Made by a program: the position numbers and the translations under genes. A stretch of 64,000 nt of DNA from Tribonema minus (lineage: Eukaryota > Sar > Xanthophyceae > Tribonematales > Tribonemataceae). The notes beneath the pieces are model-generated. The model ran no database searches and was not told the DNA's origin. It worked only from the letters and a program-made list of their open reading frames with translations. Where the stretch lies: contig JAFCMP010000548.1 in the NCBI GenBank assembly GCA_017506865.1, forward strand, positions 124,001 through 188,000, in the 5' to 3' direction. Below are positions 11,628 to 39,714 of this stretch, in pieces; the first letter of the stretch is position 1; every line of letters begins with the position of its first letter.

Positions 11628-13202
11628 ATGCACTTCAAGTGATGATTGCACGCGCCTGTCTTGCTGTGTTCAACCTCGCAGTGAGATTTACATTGCGATG
11701 CTCATCAGTGACGCTCCATTGGAACTTACTCAAAAGTCGTATCCACGCGTAGCTTGTAGCTCACAGCTGATCAGTGATAACCATCATGACAGTGAGGCAT
11801 GTGATAGTTTGTCAAGTTGCATGCGCAGTGTCCAATTATTGTCTGCAGTTGCTGTCCAATGATTGACAAAATTGCTCTTGATCAATCAGTTGCATGTCAT
11901 ACGCGTCCCATCACATTCTGGATGCAGCAATGGACGGACACAGAGTGCGCTGTAATAATGTTTTTGTGCATTCTGTCACGCATAACACTAACTTCAGCTG
12001 ATGTACATGCATTGCAAGGCAGGCACACATGGCCATTGCCACTACTGATTCTGCACCACTACTCCTAAAAGGTAGACCACACGCCGGCACAACGCCAAAA
12101 AGCTGACACGGGCTGCATTGCAGAGATTTGAGTGTCTGCAACATCTAAGTCTGGCGTGCCCAAGACGGACATTTGACGCAGTGACTATGACCAATTAAAT
12201 ACTTGACCATGGCATCGTGCCAGCATCACCCCCACAATGCGAGGTCATCTGCTTCCTCGTGCATGGCCATTGTCATTCCAAACCATGGATGCCACTCTGC
12301 CAGGTGCAAAAAACAGCAGTGACAATCCTAAACATACTTCGAAGTATGTCAATCAAACGATGCAACTTGTGATGGTGGGCACTAGGGAACCAGCCAGAGG
12401 TGCAGATGTGAATATCACATACATTCATGAATGTCAAAATAGTTGCAGTTTCATGAGATGAGCAAGACCACAAACACAGAGGAAAAATGGTCAAGCCATT
12501 GTTTGCCACATTCATTCATTTGATATGACGCAGAGCTTTGTCAAGCGAGACTGCATGAACCAATCATATACACGCTCCACAGTCGCCAAGTGTATTGCGA
12601 CGATGTGTGTGACCTGCTCGCCCTCACGGGCAGTAGCACGGACAGACGCGCTGCTTTGTCGTCGTACAGGCATGCCTGGCGTGGTACAATCTGCGGCATG
12701 CAGCGCGCCATACGCATGTGGCAGCGCAGCGCCTTACTGAGCACTGCTGCTGTGATCGCGCATCAAGTGGCCCTGTAGCTTCAAGCCCGCGAGTCACAGT
12801 ACGGCTCGCGCCGTGAAACGCCAAGGTTGCTCGCCTGCCGCGCGTGAACGCATGCGTCTCGCCCCATTTCACCAGGTGCGCAGAGAATGCGCACGAGGTC
12901 GCCAGTCATGCGCACGAGAGCATCATGCAAAGCGTCGGTGTGTGACAGAGTGCGCACAAGCGCTGGACGACATGACTCCAAGGGGTAGCGGCCTGCGTTG
13001 GTGCCCCAGCAGAGAGCGCCCCCCACCAGCGCTCAGCGGATTTACCACTACCACTGGCTTGCCGCACTCGGCTGCGGCACACACGCCAGGCGAAGACGTA
13101 TGCGGCAGTAACATAACACGGCTCACACGACTTCCGCGCCAATGCTGCAGCATTGGGTGTCGCGTGTTGCGTGCGTGCGCGGTGTGTGCGCCAAAAGCGC
13201 CC
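11628..13202. other. Gene-free stretch
   Basis: This is the 3' flank of two convergent genes, the pseudouridine synthase (plus) and the WD40 gene (minus). Frames are short and unsupported, and no repeat was noticed. Confidence 0.5.
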
Positions 13203-14682
13203 TCAGCCGCCGTACATGCGCCAGATGGAGATGCGGCAGTCGCGCGAGCCCGCCGCGAACTCGCCCGTCGCCGCGGCGTCGGGGTGGAAGGCGATGCTCG
13301 CCACGGTGTCCTCGTGGCACGCGAGGACCGCCAGCGGCGCCGGCCGCGCCCACCGGTACAGCCGCACGCGCGCATCCCACCCGCCGCATGCGAACAGCGC
13401 GCCGTCGCCTCTGCTCTCCACGCACGCCATGCCCGGCGTTGCCAGCTCGAACGTGCTGCGCACGGCAATGGCGCCGCTGTTGTCGTCGCCTCCGCTGCCG
13501 CCGCCGCCAACACCGCTGTCGCCTCCGCCTTTGCAGCTGCTGCCTTGCAGGTCAAGGGAGAAGACGCGCACGAGAGCTCCCGCCGATGCCGATGCGCCCG
13601 CCGCCATGTTGGGCGCTATGTCAAAGCACATCAATGGCTCGTCGTGAAGCTTGGCGCGGGCCACCAGCGCTCTGCCGCTGCTGCTTCCGCTGCTGCTGCT
13701 GCTGCTGGCGGCAGCAGCGCGCAAGTCGAAGCACGCCAGCGACCCGTCCTCGTAGCCGGCCGCCGCCAGCGGACGCGCGCCTCCGCCGAGAAGTCGGCAG
13801 CACATGACCATGCCGGCAGACTTGGTGCCGTCCGCGGCGTCAGCCGGTGCATCGATGCTCAGCTGAGGGGCTTGCGCACGCAGGTCCCAGAGCTGCAGCC
13901 GACTCTGCTCCTCGCAGGGCGCCAGCACGCACTGCTGCGGCAGTGCTGCAGTCGCTGCGCCGCCGCCGCCGCTGCTGCTGCTGCTGCTGCTGTCAGCGCT
14001 CGGCCACCGCGGCAGCGCGATCTGGCAGAAGTGGTGCGCGCCGGTGCTGATGCGGCCGCAGCGCCCGGCGCCCGTGTCGCCGCTGGCGAGCCTTTCGCTG
14101 TCCCAGATGGCTATGGTGCCGTCACGAGATTGGATCAATGTGCGATTGATCTGTATGGCGGTGCAGTCAATGCGCAGGATGCCGTGCTGATGACCACCCC
14201 CGCTGGGATTTGCTGAGAGCACAGCCAGCGGGCGACGGCGCTTGAGCTGCCATACCCTGACCTCGCCGTCCTCGGATCTGACGCAGCAGGGCGGTCAGGA
14301 AAAAAAGTGCTTGTTGACCTAGTCGCAGTGATTGACTTTCCGTGTATACGACACAGCAGTGCAAGCAAGACGAAACAACAATGTGCATGACACGTCCTCT
14401 TGATTGTTCAGCTGCGGCCGGCCACATAAAATAATTGTTCTAACCAGCAAATCAGTACTGCAACAGGCAGGCATGATGATGCGCTGCTGTAGACAAGCAT
14501 CAAGCTGGACTGTGGCGCGGCAGCAGCCTCTGAACGAAGTGTAGACAACAAACACTTGAACTTTGTGCGTACCCTGAGAGCAGCACATCAGAGCTGAGGT
14601 ACTGCACTGATTGAATGCCGGCTGTGTGACCTCGCAGCTGCGCAACGGGCCCAGGTGGCGCGCCTAGAGTGGTGAGATCCAT
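13203..14682 (-). CDS. GNB1L/ASA1-like WD40 repeat protein, 2 exons
   Basis: Exon 1 is 14682-14573 and exon 2 is 14277-13203. They join through GG|A to give about 394 aa. WD40 repeats are visible: PVAQLRGHTAGIQSVQYLSSDVLLSG then SEDGEVRVWQLKRRRPL at the exon junction, SRDGTIAIWD near residue 90, and a last repeat ending AAGSRDCRISIWRMYGG at the C-terminus. The final blade (HEDTVASIAFHPDA...) and overall layout fit the GNB1L / ASTRA-associated protein 1 family, which assists assembly of PIKK kinases with TELO2-TTI1. A serine run coded by AGC repeats (about 13975-13995) and Gly-rich inserts are lineage-specific padding. The gene is head-to-head with the phosphofructokinase gene; the two ATGs are 146 bases apart. 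Confidence 0.85.
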
Positions 14683-14828
14683 TTCTCACCCAAAATGACA
14701 ACTTCAAAGCCAAGTGTTCAACCAGCCTCGACGGGGTCAAATTCTGGCAACCGGACAATTGATTGGGGTTCAATTTGAGAGCCCGAGACCACACAGGATC
14801 AACACAGCAAGCTGAACCACAGAGCGCC
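14683..14828. promoter_or_regulatory. Short bidirectional promoter region
   Basis: Only 146 bases separate the WD40 start (14682, minus) and the phosphofructokinase start (14829, plus), so both 5' UTRs and core promoters must overlap here or lie within the genes. No named motif was recognised. Confidence 0.45.
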
Positions 14829-30871
<16,043 letters not shown>

Positions 30872-33322
30872 GGCGTGCGTTGGGGGAGGGGCGGGCGCAC
30901 CGGGCAGGGGGCGGCTGTGTAGGAGGGAGGGGGGCAGGGGAACAGGTGTTGATTAAGTGTCGCACGACTGCCACTGACTGCCACGACGGTGCATCACAGG
31001 CTTCCTGAATTGTGCTGCCCACCTCTACAGTTGGAGGCGCTTCAGGCCACCAGTGAACAAATTGGGCTTGGGTGGGGGGGGGGGGGGGGGGGGGGGGGGG
31101 GAGGATGGGGGATTTTGCGTGAGGCTCCCCAAGCGTGATCTCTCTCGGTTGCAGTACGCCGCGTGTGCAACCTTGGGAGGGAGATCGAGCGATTTTTGGA
31201 CGGGCCCAGGGCTGTGGTTTTGAGCAGAAGTAGTGGTGTTTGGGGGCAACAGTAAGGTCATCCCAAGGCCAAGTAAAGGTGGTACGAGTGCTGCTGCCGA
31301 TCGCCGTCCATTTTCAGTGCCCAAGCATAGTGTGTCGTAGATCCATGCATGTCACTGCCGCCGCTGCCAGCGGTGAGCTGTAGCTGTGCGTAAGCCTTCG
31401 CCCGTGGTTGCGCACGCTAGTGTGAGTTGTGTCGCAGCTTCTGGCTCACAATCACAGCAATGTCAACAGCGCACACCGGATGCTGCTCTTCGTGTCCGCT
31501 GTTTCTGCCATTGCTGTGGATGACGGCTTGTTGGTGCGTGCCGCTGCAACAATGACCGGCAAGAGATGCTGGGTGTTGCATTGCATTGTCGCATGCTCAG
31601 AGCACCATTTGCAGTCAGTTGGCTTTTCACAACCCTCTAGACTACATGCAGCAGCACTCGGATCGTCACGTGGTACATGGCCTATGGCGCTGCCTTTAGG
31701 TGCATCGCTGACATGCATTCTTCATCAGTTCAGGTATGTGCTGCGCTGCTCAAATGTGCACACCACGTCAGCTCTGGCATTGCTTCCCATCGAGTGCACC
31801 CTTCTCATGGTCGCACGTTGCGGAGGAAGCAGATCACACGAATGCAGACGTGCTACGAAGGCCTTCACCGCCCGTAATGCATGCGCCGCAGAAATTTGCA
31901 ACCTCTTCTGCAATCCACAAATATTTCACCTCATGCAAGTGACATCAAACCCTCCGTGGCCACATTATCTTCTACAACGCGAATCAACAGCAGCATTTTG
32001 AAGCAGATTTTGTTGCATTTTTGGAAATAATCCTAAAAAGCACATCAGCAAGTGCGCCGTTCACTTTTCGCCACCTATGTACTGCAGCTGACACAATTAT
32101 GACTCTCCGACACCAGCTACTGACATCTTGCCGGTTCGGACAGAAATACAGCGTAAAAATCTTTATGCAGTCTCAATGGGTTAGCCTTCAATAAATGCTG
32201 ATACCTACCTTCTGATGCTTGTGTCCAATCATGAGATGCAGGTGCTGTGAGCAGCTGAACCGCAGCAGTCAACAATGCAAAGAGGGGCCCAAAATTGCCG
32301 ACCATTTGTGCTAACATGCAACAGGATCTGCCGCAAGTCATAGGCAATGGCAAAAGTGCGGATGGCAATGGCAGCAGCAGCACACAACTACCGCAAGTGT
32401 GACCATGTTAAGGCATTAAACTCATGCATTCATAAAGAGACATGTAATGGCGCATGTGGTGCGAACGCGCACTGAAACTTGTGGCCGAATTCCAGCATGC
32501 ACCCTGAATTCCCGCATACACCCTGTACATTATGTGTCATTGCGCGCAAGGCGCAAGTAGGTCCAGATGATTGATGTCACACTGGCTACCAGATTTAACC
32601 CGTATCTTCCAATTGAGTGCATCCTGTCCTTAATTTACATCCGCTTGAGGGGCGGAAATTCTCACACCCTGTACATCCTGTATACCCTGTACAAGCTCAA
32701 ACCTCAAGTACATGGAGCCGTGATGTGTACTGGTGGCACACATGCTCGCAACGCGAGTCTTCTGTCTGCTGGTGCAATGTACAAGTAGCCTGGCGTGCTG
32801 TAGCAGAGTGCACAGGCATCATGCAAGCTACTGGCTACACAGGTATCATGGTAGCTCACCACAGTCTCCAACTTCTGGCCCAGGGTTCGGACCTGGCAAA
32901 TCCCATTGCTCATAGGAGCCAGCTTGGGTGCGTTGGCGATCACCAGCGGATGCACTGCGGTCCTGCCTGCGGGTAATTGCAGCCTGCACGGGTGTACACA
33001 CAAAAAGGACCCTGAAGATCAGTGGGTGAGTGAGTCGTTTCAATGATGGAATTGCAATAAATCTCGATGATAAATGTTCAAGCTCATGACAGTCAATGCT
33101 CATCGGCTGTATGTTGTAGAGCCAACAGCAGTGACGCGAACATTGTGCTGCGTCCACAAATATTGAAGCACAAAATGACTACGCGGACAGTTATAGGCAG
33201 TGCTGTTAGGCACTGAAATGCAAAGTGCCGGCAGCGAATGTCATGTGAGCTTGCACGCCTGCACCAGCGTACTTTGCAATGTACAGCAGCTATATACCAT
33301 CACAGCCTATAGCGATGTTGCC
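30872..33322. other. Gene-free stretch of copy A, including the empty retroelement site
   Basis: It holds a long G-run near 31074-31101, short unsupported frames and, at 32079-32092, the single GTACTGCAGCTGAC that is the unoccupied counterpart of the retrotransposon target site in copy B. CCTGTACATCCTGTATACCC-type direct repeats occur near 32670-32690. Confidence 0.6.
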
Positions 33323-33862
33323 TCACCCGATGACAGTCTCGTAGGAAGCGGGGACCTCAAAGATGTGGCTGGGGCCATGATCTTGCCACATCTTAACCGC
33401 CAGCTGCACGAGCTTGCACTCCTCGAAGCTGAGAGCCCTGCTGCCATCAGACTCCCAGGAGTTGACAGCGGAGGAATTCGAGGTGACGTTCAGCTCGGAA
33501 CTGACGAACTTCAGCAAATCGTCAACGAGCGCAAACCCGCCGCAGCAGGCGTTGCGCTGGTCGCTCTTTCCAATCAGCTGCTCGAGCAGGTACGCGTGGA
33601 CGCCACCTGCTGCTGACACAGCCGTACGGGACCAGTCGGTCGCATCCAGTATGAACACGTAGAAGCTGCGTCCCCGTCCACTGGCTACAGGCCCGTCATA
33701 CTTCCAAACATGAGAGTCGTCCTTGTGGTAGACGATCACGCCTGCATAGTTGGCCGTGGGCGCGTACTTTGAGGAGCTGCAACTGATCTTAATAGAAAGC
33801 GGGCCGCCTCCCCGAGCCTCCTTTGCCTTACGGAATAGCTCTCGAAAGCTACGCTTGCCCAT
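33323..33862 (-). CDS. Hypothetical 179-aa protein (copy A)
   Basis: I do not recognise this protein. The frame opens at an ATG with a good context (CACCATGG) and codes MGKRSFRELFRKAKEARGGG, then a mixed alpha/beta-like sequence with YAGVIVYHKDDSHVWKYDGP, FYVFILDATDWSR and CCGGFALVDDLLKFVSSEL. No membrane segment or known catalytic motif is visible. The copy at 46112-46651 translates to the same protein, so the frame has survived in both, though the duplication may be too young for that to show selection. It lies head-to-head with the DUF6940-like gene. Confidence 0.6.
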   Translation of the reverse strand: MGKRSFRELFRKAKEARGGGPLSIKISCSSSKYAPTANYAGVIVYHKDDSHVWKYDGPVASGRGRSFYVFILDATDWSRTAVSAAGGVHAYLLEQLIGKSDQRNACCGGFALVDDLLKFVSSELNVTSNSSAVNSWESDGSRALSFEECKLVQLAVKMWQDHGPSHIFEVPASYETVIG

Positions 33863-34016
33863 GGTGACTGCAGGACTGCCAGACTGCAGGATCCTGAACT
33901 GCACTGCGCGTCTGTGTATACCATCATACCCGTGATGGGTGAAAACAGCTGGCGCGTCAGCGACGCCACATCGCGTCGCGTGACACAGGCTACTCTCGTC
34001 ACTTCAAATTCAAACA

Positions 34017-34856
34017 GTGGGCGAGTCACGCTTTGCAGCGTGCAGTCCCACGCACCTAGAGGCTGCGCGTTGCTGGGGAATGCCACGCTTAGGCTATTTG
34101 CGTCGCGCAATCACGTACATAGCGCACCAGGCTGCTGCTCTCTTCAAACTTTGTCTGCGCGCTCTGATGCACTGGGTCACTGTCACTCGCTGTCCTACGA
34201 AGTATCGGAGACTGGATAGCGGGGCCAAAGCAAATGTTCAGCCAGATGCATCATTTTACAATGGATACGCACAAGCGCCGGTTGTACAGCCCACTAAGGA
34301 GGCTGCCGAAATTGGCTCTCACGCTCGCCGACAGCAGCAGCAGCACCAGCCTCAACAGCACGAGCGTCAGGGCACGCAACAGCAGCAGAGTCCAAAATCA
34401 TCGCAGCAGCTCAAAGTTAAGTCCCCGCAGCAGCCTCAACGCAAGCAAGTAGACGAAGACAAGCAGCCACATCAGGCACAGCTCAAACAGCAAGCGCGGG
34501 CTGAGAAGCTTAAACAGCAAGCGCGGGCTGAGAAGCAGAGGCCGCAACAACTGCAGCAAGGTCACCCGCGGCCACCTACACAGCACGGCGGCAAGCATCC
34601 ATCAGCACAAGAACTGCCACAGCAGCTGTATGACGCTGTCGTAACCCCCAAACTTGTCGTGCAAGACGCCTTACTGGACCTGGCAGAGCCAGCGTTGGGG
34701 CCTGATTCTGTTTGCACGGAATTGGTGCGGGGGACACCATCGGGACACCACGCCACATACCGGTTGACGTTCATGTGCACGGATGGCAGTCCTCTAACGT
34801 TTGCTCGGGCAATAGCGTTGATGCAGCAGGATGCTTCCTTTGGGGACCGGCTTACG
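34017..34856 (+). pseudogene. DUF6940-like gene, first exon only (copy A)
   Basis: The open frame has a Gln/Lys-rich, low-complexity N-terminal half with a repeated LKQQARAEK unit, then a conserved-looking end: AQELPQQLYDAVVTPKLVVQ and YRLTFMCTDGSPLTFARAIA, ending GDRLT at donor GTACGT (34857). The end matches what I remember of the N-terminal part of DUF6940 proteins, whose function is unknown. The next exon (48276) is missing here because the tandem-duplication break at 35458 falls in the intron. 34017 is only the edge of the open frame (GTG); the first in-frame ATG is 34080, and the true start is uncertain. Confidence 0.6.
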
Positions 34857-36384
34857 GTACGTCAGCCAACTTTGACGTATGCAGGTACCCTTTGCAATTG
34901 TTAACGTTACAACGAACAGCGCAGTGTTGCTGGGCATGTTTCAAATGTATGCTGCCGCGGTTGTCCGTCAGACAACAAGTAGAAAAGGCTCTGGCAATGT
35001 TGTGCGCACCCAATACTACTTGTACTGTGCGCAAGTGCACTGGTGCTGGCAGAAACAAGCTTACTTGCCTCGGTTTTTCTTCTACGGTACTGAGGCAACC
35101 TACTGGTGCCTGTCTATTTTATCAGTAACCTCACATGCTGTCAGCGTCATACTGTCAGCGCAATACCAGTAGTACTAGTATCTTCTAGTTTGCGATTTTT
35201 TTGCAATTGTCAATTTCAAGCATCTCAGCATAATTCCTGCAGGTACTGTTTCACTGATTCGCACAAACTTTTGACATGAGAGGCGTGGCAGAGCAGACGT
35301 CTATTTCAACAATGGTAGAGTTTGCGATTGCTAAAGATTCTGTTGCACAAATGAGACAACTTGTACTTGCAGGTTCCATCACTTCACATCCCTTTGTGAA
35401 TGATACAGCAGGCTGTGAACATACTCATGCCTGGCACGATTGTGACAGTCACAGCAATATGCACTCATCAAGAAAATTGGCAGATAGTCTTGCTCTAAGC
35501 ATTGTGAAAAATTGCAGTTGAGCCATGTTCAGTACTTGAGCCGAGGAAGGTGGCCTAGTACATGTGGCGTGCGGTTTTGCTCAAAGTTGGCGTTGGCTGG
35601 CTAATTGCTCCCTGCTGTAATGATGCCCTTGCCGATCTACTGCTTACTCCCATCGCGTTGTGTAGCCTGGCCGCTTTAGTCTGACGCCATGTATGCGGTG
35701 GCACCGCCTTGCGCGCGGTCTGCTCATCTCGGCTCTAAGGTATGGCAATAGCCGCTGTAGACTAGGCCATTGGCGGCACCGCCCTTGTTGCACAGGTCGC
35801 ATCGTTGCACACAGGTGGCGCTCATGCTGCCCGACTTAACCCTAGCCCCCCGCCCCCCACCTCCACCCCATCCTCCCAGTCTTAGGCCATTGATCAGGCC
35901 CCTATCGTGCTGCAGTCAGTGCGCCTCCCGATGCACATAAACAGCGTCCGCCGACCTCCTGCAGGTGCGTCGCGACGCCACCCGCAGCAACTTGCGCGCA
36001 GGTTTTTCTGAAATTCAATTGTTGGGTTGTGTGCCTGTGCTTGAGATCCCGTTTGCGTTTGCAGCTGCTCTGGGCTAGGCATATGAACTTTTAGTCAGAG
36101 GTATGGCCACTGGCCGTTACGCGTGCTGTTTGGCACGCTGTGCGTCTTGCGCCTGGCGACGAATCCGACCAGTCATTATGTATGTGCTATGGTAACCCAG
36201 CATAAAGCAGAACCTCCTACCGCTGTGTGTGGCGCACCTCAAACGCTATACTTGCAGGTGCGACGCACTCAACACGGCATGTGAAGCGCCATTTCGCCTA
36301 CCTTGACGGAAAGCGGTGCGCGCTTAAAGTTGAGGTACTCACTTGCCACGCCATCTGTCGCGACCTCGTGCCCCCCCCTCGCAG

Positions 36385-38493
36385 CTACCTCGGCTACCAG
36401 GCGCGCTCTGCGCTGCCCAGCAACTTTGACTGCGACTACGCGTTCAGTCTGGGCGGACTCGCAGCAGCGCTCGTCCACTCACGCGCAAGCGGCTACCTCG
36501 CGACGCTCACGGGCCTCAAGGGCGACGTCATGACGTGGCAGGCGAGTACATACTTCAAGTTACAGTTGTGCTGCCCCGAGAGCTGGCTCGTTCATGTCGA
36601 TGTTGAATTGCAGAGCGCTGTTGCTGCGAGGGTATGGCCGTCAGCGCAGTCACGACGTGAGCGCTGTGTAGTGCTGCATGTGTGCAGTGGCACTCGCGGC
36701 AGATGCCTGAGGAGCACTGCCTTCTAATTGTTGAAAGCTTGGTCAAATATTGGGTGGCTATTGGGGCACATGGCGCATGCATGCGTGACGATGATCTACG
36801 ACCACATTGGGCACAGAGCCGGCTGAGCGCGCGGTGCTGTTGAGCGTGATGTGAATATTGTGAGGAGTGCAGGTCCCTGCCACTTGTCTCATCTCCATTC
36901 CTCCATCCCCTTTGGCTGATGGCGCAACCGCACCGTTAAGCATATGGCCCAAGCGCCAGCGCCAGTGCATGCGAAGCGTTGAAAGACTGAGACGGTACCG
37001 CTTCAGGTTAGGTTTAGCGTTGGGTGGAGCATCGCCACCTGCCTGTTAATTCCATGCGCGGGTGCTGCACGAAGGCTCATCTTGCGACTGCGCGCACTGT
37101 TTTGCAGGCCGGCGGCGTGCCCTTCGCATCCATGCTGGTGGACGACAACGCAGAGCTGTCGCTGCCCACGGGGCAGGCGCGCCCTCGCATCCCCCCCGCA
37201 CAGGTACGTAGGCATGCGTGTGAACTTGGCACCTCGGCAGCGCTTGCTGTGAGGCATCCAGCTTGATGAATGTGTACATGTCGGTAGCTGTCTGTGAGGA
37301 TGTACTGGTGCGACTGAGCATCGTGTGATGTCGCCATGCCTTGCGGAAGTGGAAGTTTGAGGCATCGTCGCACATCTGCAGCGTGTGAGGGCAGCCATAA
37401 TCATGATTTTTTTTTGCCATGCATCTCATGTTGGTGGCTCGTAAGCAACAGCCTTGGTGTGCGCTTCGCATGCCACAACCTACCGCTTGCAACACACCCA
37501 TGTTATTGAATCGGCTTATTATTAGCTCAGTTGTTCAAGCCACATGCGTTCCATCGCGGCACGCTAACGCCACCAGTTCGCACATGGTACCCCATTGCCC
37601 CATTTTGTTCTCACGTTTCCTTCTATGACCTTCCTTGTGTGCTGCTTTCTGCATTCAGGTGGACCTCAACGGCGCTGCTCTCAAGAAGCTGCGCGCCAAG
37701 CTGAAGGAGTGCCAGCTCACCGACAAGTGAGTTCATCACAATTTCTACTTGCAATGTACACCATTTTGTCAGAGCATGCAAGGCCTCAGACGCCCTCTGT
37801 CGAACAGAATGGCACGATCAGAGGCCGCATATGACAACAGCTGGCGAGGGCATGGATACTCCGTGTTGCCGTGATGCCTTGCTGTTGCTGCAGCTATCAT
37901 GCCTCTCCACATACTTGCAGCATATAGTTCAAGCTTTAATCTGGTACTTCGAAGTACTTGCATGCAGTTCAAGCTTCCATCTGGTGCAACAACAGCGCGT
38001 GCAGGCGGCCATGGTGACGCCCCAACTGTTGACCGGCGGCGATCGTTGCAACTCAGGCGTGCGGCATCAGTATCACATGTAGAACGCCGTAGTTGTTGCG
38101 GAAAATACAAGTACAGAGCACATTCATGACATTGTTTGACACTGTCGGTGCCGCAACCGCAGGCAACCCGACCCCCGCCCCCCACCTTAACCCTCACACT
38201 GCACGGCCGCAGGGCCCAGCCGTCCAAATAACTAATGCTGCTTCCTTACCCTCGTGCTGCGCAGGTACCGCAACCCCGGGCCCGTGCAGTTTGCGGGCGA
38301 GACGGCGGAGTGCCGCCTCATGAGCCTCGACCTCGAGGGCTCCGACTACCTGGCGCAGCTGTCGGACCTGCGGCGCGCGCTCGCCACCGTGGAGGAGGCG
38401 TGCCGCCCCGGCTGCTCCTCCACGTTGCTCAAGATCAGCATGAAGACGCTGCACAACCTGCGCGACATCATGCTGCTGCAGGAGCAGAAGTGA
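36385..38493 (+). pseudogene. Partial PFP copy (exons 18-21 only)
   Basis: Counterparts of PFP exons 18 (36385-36541), 19 (37108-37203), 20 (37659-37726) and 21 (38265-38493, with stop) are intact with their splice sites, including the GCGAGT donor after exon 18. Exons 16 and 17 were removed by the 949-bp deletion (only the last few bases of exon 17 remain), and no upstream exons were included in the duplication. No promoter or start is evident, so it is a truncated duplicate. It would be transcribed only by read-through from the complete gene, whose stop at 30871 precedes it. Confidence 0.9.
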
Positions 38494-39714
38494 GGCGTGC
38501 GTTGGGGGAGGGGCGGGCGCACCGGGCAGGGGGCGGCTGTGTAGGAGGGAGGGGGGCAGGGGGAACAGGTGTTGATTAAGTGTCGCACGACTGCCACTGA
38601 CTGCCACGACGGTGCATCACAGGCTTCCTGAATTGTGCTGCCCACCTCTACAGTTTGAGGCGCTTCAGGCCACCGGTGAACAAATTGGGCTTGGGTGGGG
38701 GGGGGGGGGGGGGGGGGGGGCAGGATGGGGGATTTTGCGTGAGGCTCCCCAAGTGTGATCTCTCTCGGTTGCAGTACGCCGCGTGTGCAACCTTGGGAGG
38801 GAGATCGAGCGATTTTGGGACGGGCCCAGGGCTGTGGTTTTGAGCAGAAGTAGTGGTGTTTGGGGGCAACAGTAAGGTCATCCCAAGGCCAAGTAAAGGT
38901 GGTACGAGTGCTGCTGCCGATCGCCGTCCATTTTCAGTGCCCAAGCATAGTGTGTCGTAGAGATCCATGCATGTCACTGCCGCCGCTGCCAGCGGTGAGC
39001 TGTAGCTGTGCGTAAGCCTTCGCCCGTGGTTGCGCACGCTAGTGTGAGTTGTGTCGCAGCTTCTGGCTCACAATCACAGCAATGTCAACAGCGCACACCG
39101 GATGCTGCTCTTCGTGTCCGCTGTTTCTGCCATTGCTGTGGATGACGGCTTGTTGGTGCGTGCCGCTGCAACAATGACCGGCAAGAGATGCTGGGTGTTG
39201 CATTGCATTGTCGCATGCTCAGAGCACCATTTGCAGTCAGTTGGCTTTTCACAACCCTCTAGACTACATGCAGCAGCACTCGGATCGTCACGTGGTACAT
39301 GGCCTATGGCGCTGCCTTTAGGTGCATCGCTGACATGCATTCTTCATCAGTTCAGGTATGTGCTGCGCTGCTCAAATGTGCACACCACGTCAGCTCTGGC
39401 ATTGCTTCCCATCGAGTGCACCCTTCTCATGGTCGCACGTTGCGGAGGAAGCAGATCACACGAATGCAGACGTGCTACGAAGGCCTTCGCCGCCCGTAAT
39501 GCATGCGCCGCAGAAATTTGCAACCTCTTCTGCAATCCACAAATATTTCACCTCATGCAAGTGACATCAAACCCTCCGTGGCCACATTATCTTCTACAAC
39601 GCGAATCAACAGCAGCATTTTGAAGCAGATTTTGTTGCATTTTTGGAAATAATCTTAAAAAGCACATCAGCAAGTGCGCCGTTCACTTTTCGCCACCTAT
39701 GTACTGCAGCTGAC

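Noticed and set aside
12813-14216. 467-aa plus-strand open frame
   Set aside because: It is antisense to the WD40 gene. Its Ala/Arg-rich composition is the shadow of G/C third positions, and the minus strand has clear WD repeats with splice support.
31429-32001. 190-aa frame, also present at 39051-39623
   Set aside because: It is repeated only because of the tandem duplication. It has no protein-like core or splice partners.
32117-32383. 88-aa minus-strand frame repeated at 44907-45173
   Set aside because: The copies differ at a few positions only, because of the duplication age, and there is no protein family or start support.
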